Shown here: positions 1-10,732 of the stretch, piece after piece
Numbering within the stretch: position 1 is the stretch's first letter
Layout of the letters: each line of letters starts with the position of its first letter
NCBI RefSeq assembly: GCF_016802725.1
Contig: NC_052667.1
Span: forward strand, 15,980,346 to 16,044,345
Direction: 5' to 3'
Length of the DNA: 64,000 nt
Origin: Solenopsis invicta
Taxonomy: Eukaryota > Arthropoda > Insecta > Hymenoptera > Formicidae
Notes under the pieces: model-generated
What the model saw: only the letters and a program-made list of their open reading frames with translations
Database searches by the model: none
What the model was told of the DNA's origin: nothing
Program-made: the position numbers and the translations under genes

Positions 1-1229
1 GTTTATAATAATTATAAACCACATTTAAAACTATATTTTATCTCATTTTTTTGTGACAAACATTTGTATTTATGAAATCAGTACTTTGAAATGATTTTTA
101 CGATTCTTTTAAATAATAAATTTAAAAATCTAATCTAAATAATAATAAAATAAAAAAATAATCAGCTTGTTAGGAAAACAATATTAAGATAATCTTTGTG
201 ATCTTTTTACGTACATAATTTAAATAATAATAAAATAAAAAAAGAATCAACTTTTTATTGTTCTTAACCTTTTATTGTTCTTTTTTTAGAAGAACAATAA
301 AAAGTTAAATATTAAAAATTTAAAGAAAGCAGAAATAAGAACATTTTATTAAAATAAAAAATTTTTTAACTATGAAAACATGGCGCTACTGGATAAGAAA
401 AGCAAGGAAAAGAATTGACAGAACAAATGCAATAAATGTAACACTTGTAAAATATGCGTTATAAAAACAATTAGAAGTAAGTTACACATTAAGTTTCTTT
501 AACATTATAATAACTTACAATGTTTCTTTAAGTAACATTGTAAGTTATTATAATTTTCTAAGTTACTATTATACTTTACAACATTTGATTATTAGATAGA
601 TATTTAAATATCTAACAGCGTCAAGTTTTTGTAGTTTAAAAATTTTTTATTTTAATAAAATTTTCTCATTTCTGCTTCCACTTTAATTCTTTGAGATTAA
701 ATGTTGTATATTCCATTAAAACTTTTTCTGTCTTTTGTTATATGTCCGCATCTTATAACAAAATGAGAATTGATATAGACAACAGTACATATGCGACACG
801 GCAAATTTTTCCAGGGTAACAACGTATCCCAAATTACGGTAACAACTAACCCCATTTGACACATGTAACATCGTGATACAATTTTTTGCCTGCATATTAA
901 AATGGACGAATAAACACTAGTGTATCATATTTCTGAATGTATATCCATCTACATAAACACAATAAATAATAGGAACTACCTTAAATAAGCGAAATAGACC
1001 AAAAAATTACGATGGACAAATATTTACTTACTTGATTTACAAGCATGTCTTTACACAGACCGCGGCGTAAATTAAGTTAAACGCTACTTGCGATATTAAG
1101 ATAGTTGCCGCACTTGCGTGATCGGTTGTTGTTTTGTGACGTACTTAGAACATATTGCTATCTTTTTTTATTTTGAAATTATAAACACCGTAACAACGTA
1201 CCCCAGGAACATCTTACCCCGACCTCTCC
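1..1229 (-). repeat. Interspersed repeat family A, copy A (left end outside the window)
   Basis: This stretch matches, in reverse complement, the two pieces 25731-26017 and 30722-31613, so the family has at least two copies here. It is AT-rich and has no convincing ORF. Short direct and inverted variants of a GGGGTAA / TTACCCC motif recur near the ends (around 810-870 and 1195-1222). The inner boundary at about 1229 is where similarity to the other copy stops. Copy A is uninterrupted at about 945, where copy B carries a 4.7-kb retrotransposon. It is probably a non-autonomous DNA element. Its class is unknown and no target duplication could be defined. Confidence 0.8.
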
Positions 1230-1570
1230 TACACATACACGCACGCACATACATATACGCGCGCGCGTACTTTTTCCCCTTCACATCATCAGTATTATTG
1301 TATACTCATCACACACACACACAGGCTCTCAGCTTAATCTCTCTTTCCAAAATTCAAGGTAATGTTTATTATTTTTCAACTATTAATTTTAAATATCGGA
1401 CTATACAAATTTTTAATTCGTGACTTAAAAAAATCTTCACGGTATTGTTAATAGATTTAATTATAGACAAGAAACTTTTAAATTTTGGACGTAAACTTTT
1501 TAACTTTGGATTAATATAATTTTTGGACGTAAATAAGTAATGCGAGAAGAGAGCTCATAGCCATAGAATT
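1230..1570. other. Non-coding spacer with short CA/CG-rich simple repeat
   Basis: About 340 bp between family A and the solo LTR. It contains CA-, ACGC- and CGCG-rich simple sequence at about 1235-1325 and is otherwise AT-rich. The 101-codon frame at 1118-1423 crosses the end of family A and the simple repeat, and no protein is recognised in it. Confidence 0.6.
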
Positions 1571-2682
1571 TGTAACAATGCGCCTCCGCATTATTTCCCC
1601 CTGGGGCTACAAACCGCTCCCCTATCCGGCCGAACACCCGCCGGACAGGCGCTATGCGCCGATAAACGCTACATACACACGCGTTCGAACGGCTCAACAA
1701 ACGCGCCGTTAACTATATAAACTCAGTGCGCACGCACACTGAATCTCACGTTCCTGGCGTTGGAGCGACGAAGAGATGTGTGCGCGAGCGAGAGCACGAT
1801 ATCAGAACGATCTCGCAGCGGGGATGCTGTATTTCGAGAAGAACCGAACTCCACCCGAGCATCTCCGATTCTCCGAGATCGGGATATAAAAAGACGATCT
1901 CGTGGAGAGATTGACTTTTTCCTGATCCAGCTTCCGAGCCAAACCAAGGAAATCCGTGTGTTATAGAGCGAGCTCTGTCACCGCTGAGAGATCTCAGTGA
2001 TTTCCGATCCCGCTTTCCAAATACCCGAGAAATCCGAGCTGTAGAGCGAGCTCTGCCACCGTCGAGAAATCTCGACGATTCCGCCAAATCTCCGGGAGGC
2101 CAGTTACCGCAGTGGAGCAAGCTCCGTCACGGCCGAGAGATCTCGACACTGGCTACCTCTCATTCCGCCCCAGAGTCCGCGGTGACGACTGCCACCCAGG
2201 GGGTAGAGTGATCTTTGCCTCTATCGAGTGATCTCGAGGCAGCCGGTACCGGCGCGCAAACAGGATTTCCCTACTAAGGGAATTTCGGAATCACCTGTCG
2301 CGATTCGCGAGACCGAATTCCAGCAAAAGCACCGGCGTGCCGTCTGCGTGTCGTCCCAACTCGCGCGCACCGTGGACCGTCCAACTGCGAACGTAAACAT
2401 CGCACGGGAATACACACCGTAAACGAACGAGTGCAACGGAGACATCAATACCGGACCGTTCTCACGCACAATCTTGGCAGAAATCAAACCTTGTAGATAA
2501 CTATCGCCGCACTGTATATACCACGCTTACTCTATTTTCTTGTATCAGTTTGTATTTTGTTTGCAATAAATTCGCATTTTTTATACGCACTCTCGATCTC
2601 AGGATTATTTGACCCGGCAACCTCCCTTCGAGCCCTGGCTTACCTGAGCTCGTCCGTGCTCGGACAATCGCAGGTTGTTACA
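1571..2682 (+). mobile_element. Solo LTR of an LTR retrotransposon
   Basis: The 1112-bp segment begins TGTAACAA and ends TTGTTACA, a perfect 8-bp inverted terminus with canonical TG..CA ends. It is flanked by the direct repeat AATT (1567-1570 and 2683-2686), a 4-bp target duplication. It is far richer in GC than its surroundings. A TATA box (TATATAAA, about 1714-1721) and a polyadenylation signal (AATAAA, 2565-2570) lie in LTR order, giving + orientation. No internal region follows, so this is a solo LTR left by recombination. The 4-bp duplication fits a Gypsy-type integrase, but the superfamily is inferred only. Confidence 0.85.
1963..2150 (+). repeat. Three tandem ~70-78-bp repeats inside the LTR
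   Basis: Three copies start near 1963, 2042 and 2111. Each opens with GAGCRAGCTC and carries GAGARATCTC about 20 bp later. Both motifs are palindromic or nearly so. They lie downstream of the TATA box, in the transcribed part of the LTR. Repeated blocks like this often act as enhancer or packaging elements, but no function is shown here. Confidence 0.7.
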
Positions 2683-2984
2683 AATTTATACCGGTTTGTT
2701 TGGACGCTATAATACTGTAATAACTTTGCGTATTACCATCGAATTTGTTGTATGAAGAATTCAAATTATATTAGTTATCATTGAAGACGGAAAATCTTAT
2801 TTTATTTTATAGGGTGTATAAAAATTATGTGTCGTCGCTTGAACAGATAATTCTCCAGATTATGTACGGCAAAGATCAACCCCAAACATAGCTCTGCAAA
2901 ATTCGTTTTGACCTTGAATTTCAAGGTCAAAAGTTTTTATTATTTGAAAAAATTCTACTCATTGACAGGATCAAAAGTCTCACA
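2683..2984. other. Non-coding spacer running into the mariner remnants
   Basis: AT-rich sequence of about 300 bp with no recognisable gene. A possible transposon end, AGGGTGTATAAAAATTATG, begins near 2812 and may be the outer terminus of the mariner fragment on the minus strand. Confidence 0.4.
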
Positions 2985-3160
2985 GAGACCATAAGTTGCA
3001 AACAAGTCCTTTAATAAAAAAAAACTACGGAGCCAGTTTTTTACTGCGCTAATCATTTCTTCGTCGTCTTCAAAATATTTTCCACAAATGCTATCCTTAA
3101 ATTTAGTGGCCAGAACAAATGAAAGTCTGAGGGAGCTAAATCAGTGAAAACCTGGCTCCG
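2985..3160 (-). pseudogene. mariner transposase C-terminal fragment, minus strand
   Basis: Read on the minus strand, this encodes the conserved mariner stretch LAPSDFHLF followed by about 45 residues ending in NWLR and a short tail. In mariners that first motif holds the last catalytic Asp (in APSD) of the DDE/D domain, which inserts DNA at TA. The rest of the transposase is missing. It is joined head to head with another mariner fragment on the plus strand. Only a small piece survives, so no function is expected. Confidence 0.7.
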
Positions 3161-3378
3161 TAACCAGAGCGAGGACTGGTACCGACGGGGCATATACGCT
3201 CTTAGTGAATCGCTGAGGGAAGGCAATACAACTTGAAAGAGATTAGGTAGAAAAATAGAATCAGTAAATAAAACATTGTTCTTTCTTATTGTTATGTGTA
3301 AACATCATTTTTGTATCATAGAATGAATAGTTTTTGAGAAAAAAAATGTGGGGCATTACTTTTTCGGGCAACCCTCGT
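3141..3378 (+). pseudogene. mariner transposase C-terminal fragment and terminal repeat, plus strand
   Basis: The plus strand reads VKTWLRNQSEDWYRRGIYAL, the usual C-terminal mariner stretch with the W..RRGI pattern, then loses frame. It is followed by about 140 bp ending GGGCAACCCTCGTA, which fits a terminal inverted repeat. It abuts the minus-strand fragment, and the two share the sequence around CTGGCTCCGTA in opposite orientation. This is either an inversion within one element or two nested relatives. Confidence 0.6.
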
Positions 3379-4641
3379 AGAATATTGTTTTCTTTTTTTA
3401 AAAATGAGTAAGTAAATGTTTATGTAACATAACTATCTCTCCCCCCAATAAGCAATATATAATATTAACTTATTAGAATATGTAAGTATATCAAAGTTTG
3501 TTCATAATGACGTATAGAATGTTACGAACTACATACTCTGAAACGTTAACAACAATGTTATTGTAAACAAACTATGACGTACATCTTAAGAGTTCATTAA
3601 TATTGAAATGAGAATTAAGTTACTTTGTGTACAATGTTGAATTAATATTTTTCTAACGTTAGAACAATATCCCAATTAGCAAAATAATATTTCAATAATA
3701 TTGCGTTAATGTTCTTCTTGCGTTAGAAGTTGCATCTCACTGCGACATTGCTCTAACATAAACTTAACATCATAGAGTACAGGTAATAATAATATTGGTT
3801 ATCTTCTGATAATCTCACAATAGCATTACAATTTACTTGTGATCTTGTAAGCTTATTGTGACATCATTGTGAAGTTTCTTGCTGAAGAGGAATTACACAG
3901 CATGCGTTTATCCGATGATATCAAGCAGTAGAACAATTTTATTAGTTATAATTACACAACTTCACTGTAAAGCAACATTTATAAAATATTTAAAATATTA
4001 TTAAAAATTTTTAGACATTTGGAAATATTATATTATTTATTAAATAATATTTTAAAAACATTTATATAATATTATATAAGAAAGTTGAAAAAATATTAGA
4101 AATAATATTATTGAAACGTTTTTTAAGTAATCGGAAATATCATGTTATTAGATAATACTTTAAAAACATTTATACAATATCATATAAAAATATTTATAAA
4201 AATCATATAAAATTAATTTCAAAAAGTTAATTTAATATTCGTTGTTTACTGGATGTTACATAATAGAAATTTGTTAGTAATATATGATACTCATTATACC
4301 ATAAGTAAAAGTTTTTCGGATAATCAGTGTAAACAAAATTAACAAAATTAATAAAAATTAAAAGTAGGGTTTATGATATAAAGTAAGGTTTATGATATAG
4401 AGATAGGAATACTACTAACTAAACTGTAATAAAGCATTCTTGCACATTTCATCAATTTTATTTCAATAATGTCATTTGAAAGCCATATTCAAGACCTCAG
4501 AGCTGAACTAAAGTTACAAATTAATTCTCAACTATTAATATCTTATTCGTTGACGTAAAACAATTAAAGAAATTTCAACAAGGCTGAAGACGAGCAAAAA
4601 CAAAGATGTAAACAATTATTTATTTTCCAAATATCATTTAT
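3379..4641. other. AT-rich non-coding stretch
   Basis: No gene was found. At 3960-4210 there are two loose direct copies of about 110 bp of AT-rich sequence built around ACATTTATAYAATATYATATAA. At about 3671 the sequence CCCAATTAGCAAAA resembles the ends of the CCCAR-type short elements at 12292, 34299 and 38525, but no partner end was found. Confidence 0.5.
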
Positions 4642-4923
4642 TTAAATAATGTTTGCGAGACTAGTTTCAATCTTTTTTTTTTCGTTTTGGAAGTGGAAAT
4701 CTCTTATCGAAAATAGAAAGCTAGTGACCTTAACTTTCGGTGACTGAGGATGTACCTTTGTCGGTAAATTATAATGCTGATGATGACTCCAAAGAGAGTT
4801 GAAACGTTCATTCAATTGTTTCAAGATAAATATTAGAAAAATAAACGCTATTACCCAGATAACTAAACTTGTAAAAATATGACTAAAGCACGCTGTGATT
4901 TTCAATAGTTTCGTGCAGGTCAA
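4642..4923 (-). CDS. Small ORF with one membrane segment; possible chemoreceptor exon remnant
   Basis: This 93-codon frame has no ATG at its upstream end (it begins at a TTG) and extends only a few codons further before a stop. Residues about 14-35 form a strongly hydrophobic segment, followed by a charged stretch with LKQLNERFNSL. A membrane helix followed by a K/R..F..LN pattern recalls intracellular loops of insect gustatory receptors, but no diagnostic motif (such as the C-terminal TYhhhhhQF) is present and no convincing splice sites were seen. It may be a decayed receptor exon or a chance ORF. No function is assigned. Confidence 0.2.
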   Translation of the reverse strand: MTCTKLLKITACFSHIFTSLVIWVIAFIFLIFILKQLNERFNSLWSHHQHYNLPTKVHPQSPKVKVTSFLFSIRDFHFQNEKKKIETSLANII

Positions 4924-5003
4924 TGTTATCAGATTTATATGTTATCAGATTTCAAATTATATCAAAATACCAATATTATAATATGACTGTGTGCTATCAC
5001 GTT

Positions 5004-5128
5004 GGGCTGCGTTCAGATTCCTCACCCGGGTGCACCATGATATCGTTTTATCTTTGTTATTTACCAAATGTTAAACAAGGATAGAATGATGTCTGGGTGC
5101 ACCCTGGTGAGGAATCTGAACGCAGCCC
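5004..5128. mobile_element. Short foldback MITE, GGGCTGCG family, copy 1
   Basis: The 125-bp segment has terminal inverted repeats of about 30 bp. It begins GGGCTGCGTTCAGATTCCTC and ends with the complementary sequence, with mismatches only toward the centre. The centre carries TTTACCAAATGTTAAACAAGG. A second copy with the same ends and centre lies at 47227-47338. No clear target duplication flanks it. It is too short to code and would depend on a transposase made elsewhere. Confidence 0.75.
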
Positions 5129-5617
5129 TGAAAGTGCACGGTGCTGTTATGCGTGTCAGGTTTCGCATGCCGAATTCTCGTACCTGTTCCAAGCTCGCAC
5201 GTTGTTTTTTTTTATATACTCAATCACATTATCAGCATAAAAACTTTACGGCGTACTGTAATTTTGAATCTGCACAGCAACAGGAAATCAATTAAGATTT
5301 CCATTGCTATGCATATGCGCAGCGGATTTAAATTCCGCATACGCAAAAGAATCGAAATACGCTGATGATCTTTCGGCCTTCCGACCCGAAATACTATCAC
5401 ACTACGCCAGCTATTGCTGAGTCGCTTTCCGGCTAACTGTGGGAGCTATATTTTGCAGAAACGCGATTGGTCAAACCAAGTGACAAATTTGTGGCTAAAT
5501 AAAGCGACCAAATCGGAAAGCAACGAAGAGCTCTAACGAACAGCTCCGATGTGTTACTCGCCATGCGTGACTTACGCGCCGATAACATAATCCGGAGATA
5601 ACACGCCGACCTATATA
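5129..5617. other. Non-coding spacer of moderate GC
   Basis: About 490 bp, GC-richer than its neighbours from about 5300 on. The frames here (5068-5295, 5141-5365, 5433-5633 minus) show no recognisable protein. No repeat relationship with the rest of the window was noticed. Confidence 0.4.
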
Positions 5618-7189
5618 CAGGGTGTCCGTCCATAAATGTCCGAGCAAATATCTCGTAACTGGTTGAAGTTAGAAGAAAGTTTAATAAGGAAAATTTACAT
5701 GGTTTTTAGTCGGCTACAAAATGCACGTAAAGAAATTTTTTTTACTAGTCACCTTTTTGAGTTATGAAGGTCAATGTAGGTTTTTTAAATGGGTACCTAT
5801 AATTTTTTTTGCATATTTACATAGTAGAGGTAATTTTCAATCAAAATTATATTAGGAAAAAAATTGCTACGACGCATCGTTTACGAGATAATCGGCATGC
5901 AAAGTATTAAAGTAATAATTTGGATCGAGTATTGTTGAACAAATTTGGAATATCAAATAGGTTGAGAAAGTAAACATTGTTTTTTCATGAAATATTTATT
6001 AACAAATTAATTAAGAAATGGTTCGAAATTGTTACCATCATGATCGATACAGCATTCAACGCGTTTTATAATGTTTCTTATTGTTAACTGCAGCATTTCT
6101 GTTGTAATACTTTCAACAGCTCTAGTGATTTTATGTCGTAAATCTTCTTCATTTTCAGGAATAGTTACATAAACAATATCCTTAATATACCCCCAAAGGA
6201 AAAAATCGCAAGGTGTCAAGTCCGGAGATCTCGGTGGCCATCGTACAGGACCATTAGTACCCATCCAACAATTAGGAAATCTATTATTTAAAAAGTTAAT
6301 TACAGCACGTGTATTGTGTGCTGGAGCACCATCTTGTTGAAAAATAATATTTCGAAAAACTGATAATGGAAGATCGCGTAAATAATCTGAGAAAGTTGTT
6401 TGCAAGAATTCCAAGTATTTGTCACCATTAAGATGACCATGGAAAAAGAAAGGTCCAATAATTTTTGTTCCGATGATTCCGCACCATACGTTCACCGAAA
6501 ATCTGCGTTGGAAACCTTTATCTCTTTTCGCATGTGGATTCACATCGGACCAAGTATGCACGTTATGTCGATTTTCCATACCACAATTGGAAAAACAAGA
6601 TTCATCAGACCATAATATTTTATTAAGAAAACCAAAGTCAGTGCGATAATTAACTCGAAACCAGTGGCAGAACATTAATCGGCGATCTGCATCTCCTTCA
6701 TGTAAAGCTTGTACAAAATTATCACGAAACGGTTTGAATTTGAATTTTTTTAGTACAGCGTGTACGTAACTTTTCGATAATTCTAAATTACGTGCTACTG
6801 TTCTTGTGGATGTACGTCTGTTTTCAATAAAACTTAATAGCACACTTGTCTCTTTTTCTTCATCTGTTTTGATTGTACGTCGTTGTCTTGTTAGCGATCC
6901 TGTTTGACGCAATTGATCTTCAATTCGTCGAAATGTACGATTATTTGGTATTCTTCGTATTCTGGATATTTTTGTTGATAAAGTAATCGTGCTTCATTTT
7001 CATTACGCATACTTAAATACCGTAAATCTTCTTCATTTTCAGGAATAGTTGCATAAACAATATCCTTAATATACCCCCAACTTCTGTTGTAATACCACAT
7101 CTCGAGCATATCACACTTTTCCGTAATTGTAAACATTGTTCTCACGCGCTCGTATGTAGACGATTGACTAACAGACTCATACTACCCTG
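5618..7189 (-). mobile_element. Full-length DD41D (rosa-like) mariner transposon
   Basis: The 1572-bp element has outer ends beginning CAGGGT on both sides, each next to a TA dinucleotide (5616-5617 and 7190-7191), as expected of Tc1/mariner insertion. The transposase gene lies on the minus strand inside. About 400 bp of non-coding sequence follows the gene at the 5618 end. The same sequence is found inverted at 7557-7945, where a deleted sister copy sits tail-out. Both copies face each other across about 70-110 bp. Confidence 0.85.
6007..7145 (-). pseudogene. DD41D mariner transposase, frameshifted with an inserted C-terminal fragment
   Basis: A cut-and-paste transposase. The main frame (6007-6912, 301 residues) carries the catalytic triad: D103 in WSDESCF, D194 in FQQDGAPAH and D236 in LTPCDFFLW. 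The 41 residues between the second and third Asp define the DD41D spacing seen in rosa-like mariners. The N-terminal part lies in another frame (6891-7145), so there is a frameshift near 6905. After about 22 N-terminal residues, a ~20-residue block reading GYIKDIVYATIPENEEDLR appears. That block belongs near the C-terminus, where it occurs again with V for A. This copy is therefore a mosaic and probably inactive. Confidence 0.85.
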
Positions 7190-7261
7190 TAATTCATATT
7201 ACGTGCTATACAAATACTTTATTTACAAATCAAACAGTCGTGTATTTTGAAAAGTTGAAGG

Positions 7262-7945
7262 TCAGCGATCCTGTTCGATATAACAGACTTCATACGAGCG
7301 CGTGAGAACAATGTTTACAATTACGGAAAAGTGTGATATGCTCGAGATGTGGTATTACAACAGAAGTTGGGGGTATATTAAGGATATTGTTTATGCAACT
7401 ATTCCTGAAAATGAAGAAGATTTACGACATAAAATCACTAGAGCTGTTGAAAGTATTACAACAGAAATGCTGCAGTTAACAATAAGAAACATTATAAAAC
7501 GCGTTGAATGCTGTATCGATCATGATGGTAACAATTTCGAACCATTTCTTAATTAATTTGTTAATAAATATTTCATGAAAAAACAATGTTTACTTTCTCA
7601 ACCTATTTGATATTCCAAATTTGTTCAACAATACTCGATCCAAATTATTACTTTAATACTTTGCATGCCGATTATCTCGTAAACGATGCGTCGTAGCAAT
7701 TTTTTTCCTAATATAATTTTGATTGAAAATTACCTCTACTATGTAAATATGCAAAAAAAATTATAGGTACCCATTTAAAAAACCTACATTGACCTTCATA
7801 ACTCAAAAAGGTGACGAGTAAAAAAAATTTCTTTACGTGCATTTTGTAGCCGACTAAAAACCATGTAAATTTTCCTTATTAAACTTTCTTCTAACTTCAA
7901 CCAGTTACGAGATATTTGCTCGGACATTTATGGACGGACACCTTG
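7262..7945 (+). mobile_element. Internally deleted DD41D mariner derivative, inverted
   Basis: Its 3' 390 bp match the full-length neighbour almost base for base in reverse complement and end at TTG followed by TA (7946-7947). The open frame 7302-7556 (84 codons) fuses the first ~22 transposase residues to the last ~62, removing the catalytic core. The 5' end is less clear: similarity to the full-length copy stops upstream of CATACGAGCGCGTGAG near 7287. Such deletion derivatives can be moved by an intact transposase. It sits in an inverted arrangement with the parent. Confidence 0.8.
7302..7556 (+). pseudogene. N-to-C fusion ORF of deleted DD41D transposase
   Basis: An open frame of 84 codons from ATG. 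Residues 1-22 are the transposase N-terminus. Residues about 23-84 are its C-terminus, beginning GYIKDIVYATIP and ending FEPFLN. The first and second catalytic Asp and the DNA-binding region are absent, so it cannot be a transposase. The junction sequence is identical to that found inside the neighbouring full-length copy, which suggests an exchange between them. Confidence 0.75.
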
Positions 7946-7947
7946 TA

Positions 7948-10171
7948 TACCGGGTAGTCCGGAAAAGTAAGTGTACAAGTGACACAGATAGTCACACAAC
8001 CAGTGTAACGAGGGAAAAACTAAAGAAATATACATTATTATTAACGTTGAAAATTCAAGAGTGTCTAATCTCTAACTCGTCAACGCGGTCCTTCCTCGAG
8101 TCCTAACTCCTCAGGCGCTGTAACGATCCCGAATTACCTACTGACGTGCCTGAATCACCACCAGGCACAACAATCGCTTAAAAAACATTTACATATAACT
8201 TTTTGTACTAAAACAATTATAAAAATTACGAGATTGAATCTTTATCTAGTGATTAAAAAGTTCAAATTTCACTTATAATTAAAATCATTGATTAACATTT
8301 TCTTTATAATCTAATCTTACGCTGCACTATCAAACAGAGTATTCGAAAAGTTTGGAAACTCTTTAATTTGACTATTGAAAATTAAGCATCTTCGAAAAAA
8401 ATCTTTTATTCAAAAATAATTATTAGCTAGGACTCCTTATATTATATTATAAATAAAATATAAAGTAAGAAAAAATCGAGCAATTAGGAGTCAGCGCGAT
8501 AAACGGTGCAACTTATTATATATACTTGTGGGACGAGCTATAAATACAATAGAAATCTAACTTTTCTTTGTCATTTGAATTTATATATCATTTATATGGT
8601 TCTTTTACACACAACCTGTTTCTCCGACTACAAAACCGGCTGCAGACACAAACGTGCTGCAGCAGTTTCGCCTTTGAACAGAAATAATAGATTATAATAT
8701 TTTATTTATCATTGTTATAAACCGCCAAATTGCAACATTACGTCATCCACTAAAGATGAATTAAAGTCCAAAAATCTGATTTGTACTTGCAAAATAACTG
8801 TGTAAAATCTCAAAATAATTAAAGATTATTGTAAGTTAAACCAATCTATTTAGATGCTCACTGTTTACCGAGTTGATTCCTAATTGCCTGATTTCTTTTA
8901 CTTTATTATTTACTTTTATACAAAAGTTATAGGGTTTTAAGTAGTGCATTACATAGCAATGCTAGTGTGACCTTGGATAGTATTGTTAACGTCATGTAAA
9001 TATTACTTTTAAATTTTTTTATGAAAATCTGCCTTTCTAATTGTATATTCTTGTGGTTGACTTCGAGAGCTTTCTAAGATATTATAATGAGATATTTTTT
9101 TATTAAGTATTAAGTATCGAGAGATTTTATTACTTATGTATCAAAAGGATAGCAAACAACTAATAGAAAAAGCTTAAAATAGAGATGAATAGTGAAATCT
9201 AGAAAAGGCTTACGTTTAACAGTCGACACAAATAACTGACGACAAATATTATAGCGCTCTCAAGTATATTATAAATTATTCTGATTTTATGATTCATTAG
9301 ATGTTCAGAGAAAAATGAAAAGTACCTACCTGAATACATATCTTTGTGGTACCATTATAATAATGTAATATTATTTTAACTACTTTTAATAAAACATCCA
9401 AATAATTAATGCTATGTTCCTTTTCTATTTTTACCGTGAATTACAATCTTTCATGAAATCCATTAAAAACAGAGGTAATGGATTCTCCTCTATTGAGAAG
9501 AAAAGGATAATATGGCACCCATTTTCATTTTATTGAATAACTTTGTTTATAATTAATATTTTTTATTAAAACTTGAACAATTACTTCCGACAAAGTGTTG
9601 TTTGACAAATTCTAGGCTCAAAGTAATGAAATATTTATTATTTAGGACGTAATTTATAAAAATCTAAGGCACTACATAATTGGTGGGAAAAAAGTGGTTG
9701 TAATATAGCTATCCATAAAAATTATGTTTAAAAATTAGTTTACTTTAAAAGAAACACAGTTTCTTGTTACAAAATTATATATTTTTAATTTTCTATTGTT
9801 TAGAATTTTCCTGATTTAAAATTTTTCTGCGTTTAAAAACTTTAGAAATACCATTAGAAATACATTAGAAATATTATTTTACTCCTGTTTAACATTAAAC
9901 AGCAAGCATAAAATGATGTCTCTAATGTTTCTAAACACCACCCTCTAGAATGATAATCAATTTAGCAAAGAAATATTTCAATATAAAAATTTTGCTTAAA
10001 AAACCATATTAACAAAATTCCATGTTATCGTTCTTTGTACATATAATTTGTAATGTGTACAGCCGAATAAAAAGTTAAAGAACAAAAAAAAACACTTGAA
10101 TGTACCTACATTCGTGAGACAATACACTCAAGTTTGAGAATAATGAGGAAGTATAATAGTAATGAACATTT
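7948..10171. other. Long non-coding AT-rich stretch
   Basis: No gene is supported. 7950-8180 is GC-richer and ends with sequence resembling the 3' part of an LTR (TGTAACGATCC, CAGGCACAACA), but no boundaries could be set. From 8180 to 10170 the DNA is AT-rich with no recognised repeat. The 63-codon frame at 8506-8697 has no recognisable features. Confidence 0.5.
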
Positions 10172-10372
10172 AACGCCGCACGCTACGCCACTGACTCAAC
10201 AATCGTTCTTCTGTAACAGTACTATAGGTGCTTAAACTATTTAATTATTCGTTATTTTGTCGAGAATGACTCATTTCCGCAACTTACGGCTTTAATACAG
10301 TAAAGGTTTGAATTATGTCTCCACCCATCAAATTTTATTAAAATCGGTGATCCCTTCTCGGCGGATTTTTTT
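10172..10372 (+). repeat. Single arm of the 36816-37257 foldback family
   Basis: This 200-bp segment aligns with the right arm of the foldback at 36816-37257 and with the reverse complement of its left arm and inner flank. Shared landmarks are CTATAGGTGCT, TTATTTTGTCGAGAATG, CTACGC, ATCAAATTTTATTAAAATCGGTGA and an upstream GCACGCTACGCCACTGACT block. Only one arm is present here. It is non-coding. Confidence 0.65.
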
Positions 10373-10732
10373 TGTCAATTATGTTATGATCCAGACAGCA
10401 CAAGATATTATACAAATACTCATACGTAATATTCTGTGATTATATCAAATTTACGTGAAACATTCGTATAACATCTCAGTAGAAAGTTGTTTTTGAAGAT
10501 AAAATTGTAACATACAAGAGATATATAAGTATATACTAATAATGCACTATGTCCGCGTTGGCTCATCTCGCAGACTTACTCTGATAGCTTGTAGAGATAC
10601 TATTAAAAATATATCCCCATATAGTATGAAATTAATTTATCTCAATTACATCCTGGGTAAATCTTTAATGTATTCAATATGGTTCCGTGATGAAATAGCA
10701 CACGCCCTCAGATTTGTAACTTCTTTTGCTCT
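10373..10732. other. Non-coding spacer
   Basis: AT-rich sequence. A 69-codon frame (10542-10751) runs into the next element and has no recognisable domain, so it was not called. Confidence 0.5.

Noticed and set aside
1500..2487. ORFs of 60-124 codons on both strands
   Set aside because: They lie in the GC-rich solo LTR, with no domain. The chance frame length is raised by GC content.
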